Positions 33,622-41,846 of a DNA stretch of 64,000 nucleotides are shown piece by piece. Below the pieces are notes generated by a model. The model did no database searches, had not been told where the DNA came from, and worked only from the letters and a program-made list of their open reading frames with translations. Each line of letters opens with the position of its first letter. The stretch's first letter is position 1. The position numbers were made by a program, and so were the translations under genes. The DNA is from Microbacterium immunditiarum (lineage in GTDB: Bacteria; Actinomycetota; Actinomycetes; Actinomycetales; Microbacteriaceae), in contig NZ_JACCBV010000001.1 in NCBI RefSeq assembly GCF_013409785.1, positions 3,782,001 through 3,846,000 of the forward strand. The letters run 5' to 3'.

Positions 33622-34563
33622 TCAGCGCGTGCTGACGAAGATGTCGCCGTCTCGGCCGAAGTACAGCCGGTGCCCGTCGCCCGACAGCGAGGGCCGCGTC
33701 TCGGCTCCGGCTGTGCTGACCGCGCTGACGACCACGGGCTCGCTCCACCCGCCGCTCGTGCCCTTGGCCGAACCGGGGCGGTTGGCGCTGTAGATGTCGA
33801 AGAGGCCGGGACCACCGACGCGGTTCGACGCGAACACGATCTCCATGCCGTCTCGGCCGACGTTCGGCATCACGTCATGCATCTCGGTGTTGAGCTCGGC
33901 CACTGGTTCGCCGGGGCCGAAGGCCAGAGCTCCGATCTGCGGGCTGGCGTAGATGTCCTGGTCGTCTTCGAGCGAGCCGGGCTGCTGGAAATTCGCGCCG
34001 CTGGAGAAGTACAGGTACGTCGTCGAGCCGGTCGTCACGAGCGACGGGCCGTACTCCCAGCCCGCGGTGTTCGGACCGTTCGGCGCGCAGCCGAGGTTGC
34101 GCGGTGCCGTCCACCCAGCTGGTCCGGACACCCGGTGCACGATGTAGATGTCTCCCCCGCCGCACGCCGCCGTGCCGTACGCGTCGACGCCACCGCGGGT
34201 CGAGACGAAGAGGAGCGATCCGTCGGCGAGCGGCGTCGGGCAGAAGTCCTGCGTTGCGCTGTTGATCGGCGCAGGCAGCTGCACGGGAGCGTTGAAGCTC
34301 CCCGCCCTATCGACGCGGGCCGCGACCCAGATGTCGTTGTCGGGACCGCCGCGCATCGAGGCGATGTACAGCTCCTGACCGTTCGGCGACTCGATCGGGC
34401 ATCCGTCCGCCTGCGGTGCGTTGACGCCGGACACCGCAGCGGCCTCGCCCCACCCGCCGTCGGCTCCGTACGGCAGGCCGCTCGCAGCGGTCGGCGCGAA
34501 GGCCATCGTCCCCGCGAAGACGACGGCCACGACAGTGAATGCCCCGCGCGTGATTCGATTCAT
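33622..34563 (-). CDS. Secreted TolB/PD40-type beta-propeller protein
   Basis: A 313-residue protein with a signal peptide: M-N-R-I-T-R-G-A at the start, a hydrophobic core, and likely cleavage after A-P-T-A-A-S-G near residue 29. The mature part repeats the PD40 pattern several times, for example G-Q-E-L-Y-I-A-S-M-R-G-G-P-D-N-D-I-W-V, S-L-L-F-V-S-T-R-G-G, E-I-V-F-A-S-N-R-V-G-G and H-R-L-Y-F-G-R-D-G-D-I-F-V. The blades form a ring, and such proteins bind partners or carbohydrates. No catalytic motif is visible. GGGAGGG lies about eight bases before ATG 34563. Confidence 0.82.
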   Translation of the reverse strand: MNRITRGAFTVVAVVFAGTMAFAPTAASGLPYGADGGWGEAAAVSGVNAPQADGCPIESPNGQELYIASMRGGPDNDIWVAARVDRAGSFNAPVQLPAPINSATQDFCPTPLADGSLLFVSTRGGVDAYGTAACGGGDIYIVHRVSGPAGWTAPRNLGCAPNGPNTAGWEYGPSLVTTGSTTYLYFSSGANFQQPGSLEDDQDIYASPQIGALAFGPGEPVAELNTEMHDVMPNVGRDGMEIVFASNRVGGPGLFDIYSANRPGSAKGTSGGWSEPVVVSAVSTAGAETRPSLSGDGHRLYFGRDGDIFVSTR

Positions 34564-34802
34564 GAGGCTTTCCCTCCCTTGAACCCGGAGCGTTCGTGCC
34601 CGGTGCCGGCGGCCGCCCGGTCGGGCTCGCCGCGAGGCTCACGCTACGAAGGGACGAGGCTTGCGAACCTGCGTCGCATTGCCGTACTTCCGGGGTCGAC
34701 ATGCCGTATTTCGGCGCGCTGATCACAGCCACAACCCGTGTTCGGCGGACGGATGCAGCGCGAGGCCATCGATCCCGTAGGCGAGAGTCGCCCGCCTTCT
34801 GC

Positions 34803-35072
34803 CTACCAGACGATGCCGCCCCCGGCCGAGATGCCGGCCCACGTCAGCGCGATGAAGATCGCGGCGAACACGACAGGCGCGATCCCCTTGCCGTCGCGCG
34901 CGAGGCCCTTGAGGAGGGCGATCACGGCGAGGATCGCGGCGACGATGGAGAGGCCGCCACCCAGGACCAGCCCGATGAACAGCGGGATGGGCATGAGCAG
35001 GAGACCCGCCAGGCCGAACCAGAACGCGGCCCACGCGGTCGGGTTCGATCGGCCTGCGACAGGAGACGACAT
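34803..35072 (-). CDS. Small DUF4190-like membrane protein
   Basis: An 89-residue protein with two membrane spans: residues about 16-50 form a hydrophobic stretch with A-A-F-W-F-G-L-A-G-L-L-L and L-S-I-V-A-A-I-L-A-V-I-A-L, and a further span at about 64-85. This resembles DUF4190-type proteins. The start ATG 35072 is preceded by GGAGGC at unusually short spacing. The gene begins eight bases after the stop codon of a truncated ABC ATPase, and may owe its present promoter to that fusion. Confidence 0.65.
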   Translation of the reverse strand: MSSPVAGRSNPTAWAAFWFGLAGLLLMPIPLFIGLVLGGGLSIVAAILAVIALLKGLARDGKGIAPVVFAAIFIALTWAGISAGGGIVW

Positions 35073-35079
35073 GCCTCCA

Positions 35080-35256
35080 TCATGTCGTGCCCGTCTGCGA
35101 CTCTGAACCGCTGGCGCTACTCCCAGCGGAGGAACCGGATCCGTTCGGCCCCAGGATCCCGAAGATCTCACCCGCCTCGATCTCAAGGTCCAGACCATCG
35201 ACCGCGACCGTCGCGCCATAGGTCTTGCGCAGGCCGCGGACCTCGATGATCGCCAT
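35080..35256 (-). pseudogene. ABC transporter ATPase, 5' fragment ending at Walker A
   Basis: Fifty-eight codons starting at ATG 35256: [14 protein letters not shown], then [13 protein letters not shown] and [11 protein letters not shown]. This is the unmistakable beginning of an ABC drug-exporter-type ATPase. The homology stops inside the Walker A loop, where K-T-T should follow; instead a Ser/Gly-rich tail of 17 residues leads to TGA at 35080. Without the lysine it cannot hydrolyse ATP. It is probably a deletion product. A ribosome site is not obvious. Confidence 0.85.
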
Positions 35257-35360
35257 GACGGCAGCATGTCAGAGCACGCGCCCGCGACCCAAGCATCCGG
35301 GGTCGATGCGAGCCATGACCGCGCGCCCGTCATGCGGCATCGAGTCGCACTATCAGGAAC

Positions 35361-35384
35361 GAATTCTGTACAACGTTGGAATTC
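35361..35384. promoter_or_regulatory. LacI-type candidate operator 1, before the tandem esterase gene
   Basis: GAATTC-TGTACAACGTTG-GAATTC: a 24-base element whose core TACAACGTTG has the CG-centred form of LacI-family sites, framed by two GAATTC repeats. It lies just before a TTGACC -35-like box at 35389-35394 and about 165 bases upstream of the start. No LacI-family gene is in the window. Confidence 0.5.
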
Positions 35385-35431
35385 CCTCTTGACCTCGGCT
35401 CACCTGAGACACGACGATGGGGCTTGCGGTG

Positions 35432-35447
35432 TTTACGACGTTGTAAA
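35432..35447. promoter_or_regulatory. LacI-type candidate operator 2 (TTTACGACGTTGTAAA)
   Basis: A 16-base palindrome with a single mismatch, centred on CG, the classical LacI/GalR-family layout. It lies downstream of the likely promoter (TTGACC 35389-35394 and GACGAT at 35413-35418), 100 bases before the start of the esterase gene. Together with operator 1 it brackets the promoter, a layout suited to looping repression. Confidence 0.6.
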
Positions 35448-35547
35448 TCGCTTCGGCGGAGCTTCGTCGTCGGTCCGTCCGAGCCCCCTCGGGCCGGCCA
35501 CACTCCCGCATGACGCGGTGCGGGAGGTACACGAGAGGAAATCGAAG

Positions 35548-37770
35548 GTGATTCTGACAGATCAAGGGCGGGGCACCGAAAGGCGCTCCCGTCGTGCGTG
35601 GGTGGCGATGACCACTGCGGTCGCGTTGGGAGTGTCGACACTCCTCGCGGCCCAACCGGCCGCAGCCGCCGAAGACCCGTGGGTCGCCGAGATCGACAAC
35701 GTCATCTCGGACGTCTACCGGTTCACTGTTCCCAACTCGGCGATCCAGCCGGCGACCGGCATCACCGGCGCGGTCGTCGCGGTCGAAGGCAACTTCGCTC
35801 CGGGCAAGACCTGGACGACCCTCAACATGGGGCTCAGCGGAGGCAACTGGACTTCGACCATCGGCCCGCTCGAGCCGGGGCTGTATTACTACCAGTACTC
35901 GGCACGGCCGTCGTGGGGCGAGGACGCCATCCCGTTCCGCAATCCCGCCAGCCCGCAGGAGGTGACCTCGAAGCCGACGTGGAACACGCTGTTCGTCGAC
36001 GGCCCGGGCGCCGAGTGGCTCGCGGATGCGCCGGCGGGCGGCAGCCTCGACGAGCTCACCTACGACAGCTCGGTCACAGGCACCGAGCGCTCGGCTCTGG
36101 TGTGGACGCCCCCCGGCTACGACGAGAACCGCGCGGAGCCGTACCCGGTGCTCTACCTCCTCCAGGACGAGGGCCAGAGCTATCGCGAATGGGTGGAGCT
36201 CGGGCGATTGAAGCAGATCCTCGACAACCTGACGGTCGACGGGGACATCGAGCCGACGGTCGTCGTCATGGGCGACGGCGAGACGGATGAGGTCCGCGGT
36301 GAGGTGGTCAAGAACCTCCTGCCGGCCGCGGAGGGGTCGTTCCACATCTCCAGCGACCCGGCTGATCGGGCGATCGCCGGCATCGGCCGTGGTGCCGAGC
36401 AGGCTCTCAGCCTCCTCGTCAGCGCCACGGGAGAGTTCTCGAAGGTCGGCTCGTTCTCGGGCTACCTCGAGCGCAACGTCGGCAAGGGCAAGGCGCGACA
36501 GATCAACGACGCGACCGACCTCATCCGTCTGTACGTCGGCAACGTCACCGACCCTCGGTACAACGACACGGTCGCGCTCGCCGACAAGCTCGATGACAGC
36601 GGTGTCGAGTTCCAGTCGGACGGCTCCGACCCCGAGACCGGCGGCACGTGGGACACGTGGCAGAAGAGCCTCCATGACTTCGCGCTGCGCGCGCTCGGAT
36701 CGCCGGCCGACACCGGGCCGAGCGAGGGGCATCTCCCGCTCGAGCCGCACTCGCTCCCGGCATCCGGCACGACCCCGACGCCGTGGATCGACGAGAACGG
36801 AGTCGTCACGTTCGAGACGGGCACCGAGTTCGCCGACGCGAACAACGTGACGGTGTGGGGCAACTTCGGTCCTGCCGGCAGCTGGCCGCGCACCCCGATG
36901 ACCAAGCAGGACGACGGGCGCTGGCGTCTGACGATGCCTGTCGAGTCCGGCTCGTACTACTACAAGTTCGTCGTCGAGGGTGTCGACCACAAGGACGAGA
37001 CCAACCCGACGACGGTCTTCTCGGAGCCGAACTGGAGCACGTTCCAGGTTCCGGGCGACGACACGCTCCGCGGCGAGTACACGACCCCGGTCGCACCCGA
37101 GTCGCGCGGTGACGTCGAGATCATGAACTACACGAGCACGGCGAACGGCAATCCGGTGCGCTCCGCATATGTGTGGACGCCGCCGGACTACGACCCCCAG
37201 CGGGAGGAGCCCTACCCGGTGTTCTACCTTCAGCACGGTGGCGGACAGACGTGGACGGACTGGATCGAGGTCGGCTTCGCCGCCCAGATCCTGGACAACC
37301 ACTACCTCCGCGGCAACACCGAGCCGATGGTGGTCGTGATGGCCAACGGCAACGGCGTGAACTTCCCCAACGAGATCACGCAGGCCATCACGGTGACCGC
37401 CGAGGCGCAGTACAACGTCAGCAGCGACGGTGAAGACCGCGCTCTGGCCGGCCTGTCGCTGGGTTCCGGACACACCCTCAGCACGCTGTGGGCGCACCCG
37501 GGCGAGTTCGCCTACATCGGGGCGATGTCGGCGTTCGGCAACGTTCCCGCAAACGCGGATGTCGCGGCGATCAACGCCGGGACCAAGCTGCTGCGCGTCT
37601 ACTCCGGTGACGTCCAGGACTTCACCTACGGAGCGACGCTGAGCCTGATCAGCAGCCTGACCAACCGCGGTGTCGTGCACGAGTTCGCACCGATCATCCC
37701 CGGCCCGCACAGCTGGGACGTGTGGCAGAAGTCGCTGATCGACTTCCTGCCACGTCTGTTCCAGGACTGA
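35548..37770 (+). CDS. Secreted tandem esterase: two CBM-like plus esterase-D modules, first one degenerate
   Basis: A 740-residue exported protein. The signal peptide has an arginine pair (R-R-S-R-R-A-W-V), a hydrophobic core and cleavage after P-A-A-A-A. Two similar modules follow, each an early-set beta domain (V-E-G-N-F-A-P-G... and V-W-G-N-F-G-P-A...) plus an enterochelin-esterase-like alpha/beta hydrolase. Module 2 has the nucleophile in A-G-L-S-L-G-S-G and the histidine in P-G-P-H-S-W-D-V-W. In module 1 the same places read A-G-I-G-R-G-A-E and G-G-T-W-D-T-W, so Ser and His are lost. GTG 35548 follows GAGAGGAAA. Two CG-centred operators lie upstream; polysaccharide ester or siderophore-like substrates are possible. 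Confidence 0.85.
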   Translation: MILTDQGRGTERRSRRAWVAMTTAVALGVSTLLAAQPAAAAEDPWVAEIDNVISDVYRFTVPNSAIQPATGITGAVVAVEGNFAPGKTWTTLNMGLSGGNWTSTIGPLEPGLYYYQYSARPSWGEDAIPFRNPASPQEVTSKPTWNTLFVDGPGAEWLADAPAGGSLDELTYDSSVTGTERSALVWTPPGYDENRAEPYPVLYLLQDEGQSYREWVELGRLKQILDNLTVDGDIEPTVVVMGDGETDEVRGEVVKNLLPAAEGSFHISSDPADRAIAGIGRGAEQALSLLVSATGEFSKVGSFSGYLERNVGKGKARQINDATDLIRLYVGNVTDPRYNDTVALADKLDDSGVEFQSDGSDPETGGTWDTWQKSLHDFALRALGSPADTGPSEGHLPLEPHSLPASGTTPTPWIDENGVVTFETGTEFADANNVTVWGNFGPAGSWPRTPMTKQDDGRWRLTMPVESGSYYYKFVVEGVDHKDETNPTTVFSEPNWSTFQVPGDDTLRGEYTTPVAPESRGDVEIMNYTSTANGNPVRSAYVWTPPDYDPQREEPYPVFYLQHGGGQTWTDWIEVGFAAQILDNHYLRGNTEPMVVVMANGNGVNFPNEITQAITVTAEAQYNVSSDGEDRALAGLSLGSGHTLSTLWAHPGEFAYIGAMSAFGNVPANADVAAINAGTKLLRVYSGDVQDFTYGATLSLISSLTNRGVVHEFAPIIPGPHSWDVWQKSLIDFLPRLFQD

Positions 37771-37796
37771 CGCGTCAGCCGGCAAGCCGCGAATAG

Positions 37797-37839
37797 GGTC
37801 CCGTGAGGGTGGGGACAGTACTCCCGCCCTCACGGGGCC
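37797..37839. terminator. Hairpin downstream of the tandem esterase gene
   Basis: GGTCCCGTGAGGGTGGG at 37797-37813 pairs with CCCGCCCTCACGGGGCC at 37823-37839 (17 base pairs, two of them G-U type), loop of 9. It lies between the convergent esterase and YjbR-like genes. Confidence 0.85.
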
Positions 37840-37858
37840 TTGCGCTGTCGCGTGGGTG

Positions 37859-38239
37859 TCACCTGTCGGCGTTCGGACCAGGCCCGGGCCCCAACGGATG
37901 CGCCAGGTCATAGGCCCGCGAGAGCTTCAGCGGGACGACCATGCGCCATCCGTCCACAACGAACTCTCGAGCCTCACCCGAATCGAGCGACGCAAGGTCG
38001 GACTCGACCCAGTTGAATCGAAGGTCTGAGGTCGCCGGCATCCGAAACTTCTTCGGGTCTCCCCCGACGAGTGCGGCCCGCTCCTCCTTCGGGAACGCGA
38101 ACCCCATCTGCAGGTTGTCGAGAGAGAACGCGACATACACGATCTGCCCGACCCTGAACTTCAGTCGACCCCGCACGTAGACCGGATAGGACCGCTCGAG
38201 TTCCGACCCGAGGTCCAGGACGTCTTCCAGCACCGCCAT
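37859..38239 (-). CDS. MmcQ/YjbR-like protein
   Basis: A 126-residue protein matching the actinobacterial branch of the MmcQ/YjbR family, proteins of the CyaY-like fold with unproven DNA-binding role. Recognisable pieces are F-A-F-P-K-E-E-R-A-A-L-V near residue 47, K-F-R-M-P near 63, L-R-F-N-W-V near 73, and F-V-V-D-G-W-R-M-V-V-P near 95. ATG 38239 (MAVLEDVL) is chosen; a GTG three codons earlier is possible. It lies 12 bases after the stop of the preceding small gene, so the two are probably co-transcribed. Confidence 0.78.
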   Translation of the reverse strand: MAVLEDVLDLGSELERSYPVYVRGRLKFRVGQIVYVAFSLDNLQMGFAFPKEERAALVGGDPKKFRMPATSDLRFNWVESDLASLDSGEAREFVVDGWRMVVPLKLSRAYDLAHPLGPGPGPNADR

Positions 38240-38251
38240 CGATCGCACCCC

Positions 38252-38551
38252 TCAGCGGAGCGCCACCGGGAAGAGCTCCGTGCGCGCAACCACCCGGTCG
38301 CGGTCGCTCGCGAGCGCCACACGGTCGGGGTCGGTGACGTAGGCGTCGAGCGCCGCGGCATCCGGGAATCGATACAGCTGGACCTCGTGCGGTCGGCCCT
38401 CCGCACCGTCACCGACAGCGCGCTGGATGACCTCGCCGCCGTGGCGTGGAACAAGCGTCAGGACGCGGTCCTCGTAGGCGGTGAGGCCTGCGGCCTCGCC
38501 GTCGCGGGCCCACAGAAGGCAGCACAGCAGGATCTCGGGGCCGTTGCTCAC
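38252..38551 (-). CDS. Dimeric alpha-beta-barrel protein (DUF1330/YCII-like)
   Basis: A 99-residue ferredoxin-like-fold protein: an early strand L-L-C-C-L-L-W-A-R, the helix A-Y-E-D-R-V-L-T-L-V, the strand V-Q-L-Y-R-F-P-D-A-A-A-L-D-A-Y and the closing V-V-A-R-T-E-L-F. This pattern is shared by DUF1330-, EthD- and ABM-type proteins, most without known activity. No ligand residues can be assigned. First gene of a two-gene unit with the YjbR-like gene. Confidence 0.68.
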   Translation of the reverse strand: MSNGPEILLCCLLWARDGEAAGLTAYEDRVLTLVPRHGGEVIQRAVGDGAEGRPHEVQLYRFPDAAALDAYVTDPDRVALASDRDRVVARTELFPVALR

Positions 38552-38845
38552 TCGCCGATCCTATGGGGGGTCGCGGGCCCGGTTCCACGGGGTTCAACCC
38601 CCCGACGACATCAACGGCGATATCGCCCAGAGCACGGGCCGCGGCGAGGACTGACCTCGCCGTGGGGAAGGCGCACATCGTGCAGGACGTGCATTTCACG
38701 AATATGCGGTTCGATCGCGCAGTGGTCGAGTTCGACTCGATCGCGCACAAGATGGCCGAGTCGGTGGGCTACACCGCCACACTCTCCCTCTATCGTGCGG
38801 TGCCCGCATCCGGTCTCTCCCGGCGACGCCGGGTAGGGTGGCGAG

Positions 38846-39556
38846 GTGACAGCGGCCACTCCCCCGAGCCCCGCCCCGGCACCGCGGCCGGGCGCGATCT
38901 ACTTCCTCGGGCGGGTGGTTCTGCGACCGCTGTTCTGGGTGTTGTACCGTCCGCGCATCGTCGGTCGAGAGAACGTCCCGAAGCGAGGCCTGGTGCTGCT
39001 CGCGAGCAACCACCTCGCGTCGCTCGATACGGTGATCATCCCGACGGCCGCGACCCGTCCGGTCCAGTTCCTCATCAAGTCGTCGTACTTCACGGGCCCC
39101 GGAATCCTCGGCCGCTTCAAGCGATGGTTCTTCACCTCGATCGGCGGGGTTCCGGTGTACCGCGCGACGGGTCGCGATGCACGCGCCGCGCTCGACGCCG
39201 GCAGCAGCATCCTGCGCGCCGGCAGCGTGTTCGCGGTCTTCCCCGAGGGCACCCGCTCGCGCGACGGCAAGCTGCACCACGGCCACGGCGGCGCGGCGTG
39301 GATGGCGCGCGACACCGGCGCGACGGTCGTGCCCGTTGGACTGATCGGCACCGGCACCGTCAAGCCGTTCAACCATCTGCTGCCGGGCAGGCCGCGCGTG
39401 GAGGTGCGCTTCGGCAGGCCGCTCGATCTCAGCGACCTTGATGGCGTGCCCGACGGAAAGGCTCGTCGCGAGATCACCGAGCGGATGATGGCGGCGATCG
39501 CCCGCTTGAGCGGACAGGAACGCTCGGGCAGCGTCAACGCGTCGTCGCGTGACTGA
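38846..39556 (+). CDS. plsC: 1-acyl-sn-glycerol-3-phosphate acyltransferase
   Basis: Peripheral membrane enzyme that acylates lysophosphatidate to phosphatidate in phospholipid synthesis. The four acyltransferase blocks are visible: N-H-L-A-S-L-D (N-H-x4-D) near residue 54, the second block I-G-G-V-P-V-Y-R-A-T near 98, F-P-E-G-T-R-S near 131, and V-V-P-V-G-L-I-G near 160. The 236-residue length is typical. The start is GTG 38846 behind GCGAG; the first 20 residues are proline-rich. No membrane span is strong. It is a single gene. Confidence 0.9.
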   Translation: MTAATPPSPAPAPRPGAIYFLGRVVLRPLFWVLYRPRIVGRENVPKRGLVLLASNHLASLDTVIIPTAATRPVQFLIKSSYFTGPGILGRFKRWFFTSIGGVPVYRATGRDARAALDAGSSILRAGSVFAVFPEGTRSRDGKLHHGHGGAAWMARDTGATVVPVGLIGTGTVKPFNHLLPGRPRVEVRFGRPLDLSDLDGVPDGKARREITERMMAAIARLSGQERSGSVNASSRD

Positions 39557-40022
39557 CCCGGCCGTCGCGTTCAGCGCCATGCGACCGGCGTGGGCCTCGT
39601 CGTGATCACCCCGCACGCTGAGCGTCAGGTCGGCTGCAGGAACGTCCACCGGTGAACCTCTGGGTCCTCGGGTCGGTACTGCCGGCCCCAGGGTGCCTCG
39701 GTCGGCTCGCTGAGGATCGTCCGCGCTTGCCGCCTGCCCGTCCTCATGGCCGAGCATCGGCGCGCCCGAGTCCTACTCCTCCGGGCTCGACATCGACTGG
39801 GCTATCGTCCTCTTCCTCCCTTCTGGTTCCGGGGTCCGCTGCTCGCCCTGGCGACCTGGGCGTACGCGGTCCATCGCGCCGAGTCATCGGTCGGCGAGTC
39901 GCTGCGATCACCGCGCACGCCCAGCCTGCGGTCCGCTGACGAAGACGGGGCGGATGCCGGCAACCGTGGTTTCCCGGGGCTCCGGCCTCCTCGCACCGGC
40001 GCGGCGCTACTACGATGCGGGC
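39557..40022. other. Gene-free stretch between plsC and the PAP2 gene
   Basis: About 466 bases in which no open frame shows a family motif, ribosome site or consistent codon use. Short frames exist on both strands, but I do not support any of them. No strong repeat or hairpin was seen. Confidence 0.4.
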
Positions 40023-40706
40023 ATGCCGTTGCTCCGTGCCGTGATCCTGCCGGGGCTCGGCGCGATCGCCGTGCTGGCGGCGGTTGGGCGGGCGACCCGG
40101 TTCGTCGGCGGCGACGACCCACGCGAGGACCGGGCCGTGCGCGCGCTCCAGCGCAGGTTCGGCCACGGGGCGGGCGACGCCGATGCCGCCGTTGCGACTG
40201 ACCCCGCCGACCCGACATCACCCCGCGGGTTGATCGACCGGGTCACCTGGCCGCTCTCGTGGTACTCCGGCGTGGAGCAGACCGTCGCGAACGGGGCGAT
40301 CTGGTGCGGCATCACCTGGCTGCTCACCCGCGACCGGCGCGCAGCGATCGCCCCCGCGGCGGCGCTCACCCTCGAGACCGGGATCTTCCTCGCGTCCGCG
40401 GCCCTCGTCGGACGGCCACGGCCGAAGGGCGTGTGGCGCCCCGAGCACCCGCACGCGACCTCGTCGTTCCCGTCCGGACACACGGGAGGCGCCTTCGCGC
40501 TGCACGGCATCCTCGCCGACCTGCTCGAAATCCACGGTGCCCGGGGCGCGCGGCTTCTCGGCCCTCTCCTTCGATACGGGATCCCCGGAGCGATCGCATT
40601 CTCACGCGTCTACCGCGGCCAGCACCACATCTCGGACACCGTCGCGGGCGCCCTGCTCGGACGGTGGAGTGCCCGTGTCGTGCGGCGGGAGCTGATGTCG
40701 TCGTAG
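40023..40706 (+). CDS. PAP2-family lipid phosphatase
   Basis: Membrane phosphatase of 227 residues, acting on phosphatidate or undecaprenyl-pyrophosphate-like lipids. The three phosphatase motifs are present: G-R-P-R-P-K-G (motif 1) near residue 132, P-S-G-H-T-G-G near 152, and S-R-V-Y-R-G-Q-H-H-I-S-D near 198. About four hydrophobic segments surround them, the first at residues 5-22. ATG 40023 (MPLLRAV) is preferred over an ATG 23 codons upstream because the membrane segment starts there. Together with plsC it may serve lipid turnover, but they are 466 bases apart. Confidence 0.85.
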   Translation: MPLLRAVILPGLGAIAVLAAVGRATRFVGGDDPREDRAVRALQRRFGHGAGDADAAVATDPADPTSPRGLIDRVTWPLSWYSGVEQTVANGAIWCGITWLLTRDRRAAIAPAAALTLETGIFLASAALVGRPRPKGVWRPEHPHATSSFPSGHTGGAFALHGILADLLEIHGARGARLLGPLLRYGIPGAIAFSRVYRGQHHISDTVAGALLGRWSARVVRRELMSS

Positions 40707-41028
40707 GCAAGCCGGATGCCCCGCCCGGCGGCCGCGCGGATCTGGCGGGCGCCCGACTCCGCGCCTCGATGTAGGCAAATCGGCGCTTGGTCGGCGGCGG
40801 CCACGGGCGCGCTTCTCACCTGTCGCAGGGCTCAGCCGTCATATCCCCGGAAGGATGCAACCATCTGCCAGCCAACGAGTCGAGCTCGGTCGAGTCGAAC
40901 TGAACGGTGAGTAGTGCCCCTTAACGTGGTGTAGCCGCGGTGACCCGCCTCGTCGCTATGACGTGAGCGCGGTCACCGTGTGATCCTTCGAGGAAACTCT
41001 CACATCCCACTCGAAAGGCATCATCACG

Positions 41029-41728
41029 GTGACCGCACCTCATATTGTCGACCCTGCCAGGCCTGCTTGCTGAAAGCGCTGACCGACGCGTCCCCCGATC
41101 TGATGCGCGGCCTGCTGCAGACCATGACCAACGCGTTGCTGTCTGCCGACGCGGACGCTGTCGTCGGCGCGGAATGGGGCAAGCCCAGCCCGACCCGCAC
41201 GACGCAGCACAACGGCTACCGGCACCGCGACCTCGATACCCGGGTCGGCACGATCGACGTGCAGATTCCGAAGCTGCGGCAGGGCACGTACTTCCCGGAG
41301 TGGCTGCTGGAGCGCCGCAAACGCGCCGAGACGGCGCTGATCACCGTCGTTGCCGACTGCTACCTCGCCGGGGTCTCGACCCGCCGGATGGACAAGCTCG
41401 TGAAGACCTCGGGATCCACTCGCTGTCGAAGTCGCAGGTGTCCCGGATGGCGGCGGAGCTCGACGAGCACGTCGAGCAGTTCCGGCACCGCCCGCTCGCG
41501 GAGGCTGGCCCGTTCACGTTCGTCGCCGCTGACGCGCTGACCATGAAGGTCCGTGAAGGCGGCCGGGTCACGGGCGCGGTCGTGCTGGTCGCGACCGGGG
41601 TGAACGGCGACGGGCACCGCGAGGTCCTCGGCCTGCGGGTCGCCACCAGCGAGACCGGCGCGGCATGGAACTCGTTCTTCGCCGACGCCCGAGACGAGCA
41701 CGGCCGATCACCTTCATCTGCACCATGA
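41029..41728 (+). pseudogene. IS256-family (mutator-type) transposase, frameshifted and 3'-truncated
   Basis: Remnant of about 230 of the usual 400 codons. Reading goes V-T-A-P-H-I-V-D-P from GTG 41029, changes frame twice around 41065-41082 (an extra A each time), continues L-T-D-A-S-P-D-L-M to K-L-V-K-T, then shifts by one lost C at about 41407 into L-G-I-H-S-L-S-K-S-Q-V-S. The catalytic D-A-L-T-M-K-V-R-E segment is present. It stops at F-F-A-D-A, where the second catalytic aspartate region should follow. A possible left end lies near 40913 (GTAGTGCCCC). It marks the left border of the catabolic region. Confidence 0.85.
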
Positions 41729-41846
41729 TCGATACCTGCACCGGCTCCTTCCGACTCCAGCACCTCGGACCGCCGGAGGTCGACCCAGCTAACCGACCTG
41801 CCGGAACGCGAACCGGTCTGCGGGCGAGACTCCACCGTATGCCGAG

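Noticed and set aside
35353..37911. An 852-codon open frame antisense to the tandem esterase gene
   Set aside because: It is the mirror of GC-biased codons on the other strand; the translation is rich in Arg, Gly and His with no domains, while the sense strand has a signal peptide and hydrolase motifs.
38563..38845. A short plus-strand frame before plsC (H-F-T-N-M-R-F-D-R-A-V-V-E-F-D)
   Set aside because: The stretch looks protein-like and could be a gene remnant, but I recognise no family and see no ribosome site, so it is not annotated.
39652..39960. Small overlapping frames between plsC and the PAP2 gene
   Set aside because: No motif, no ribosome site, conflicting frames on both strands.
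41729..41846. A continuation of the IS256 transposase (I-T-F-I-C-T-M-I-D-T-C-T-G-S-F)
   Set aside because: It does not match the expected second catalytic region of IS256 transposases; it may be another fragment, but I cannot name it.
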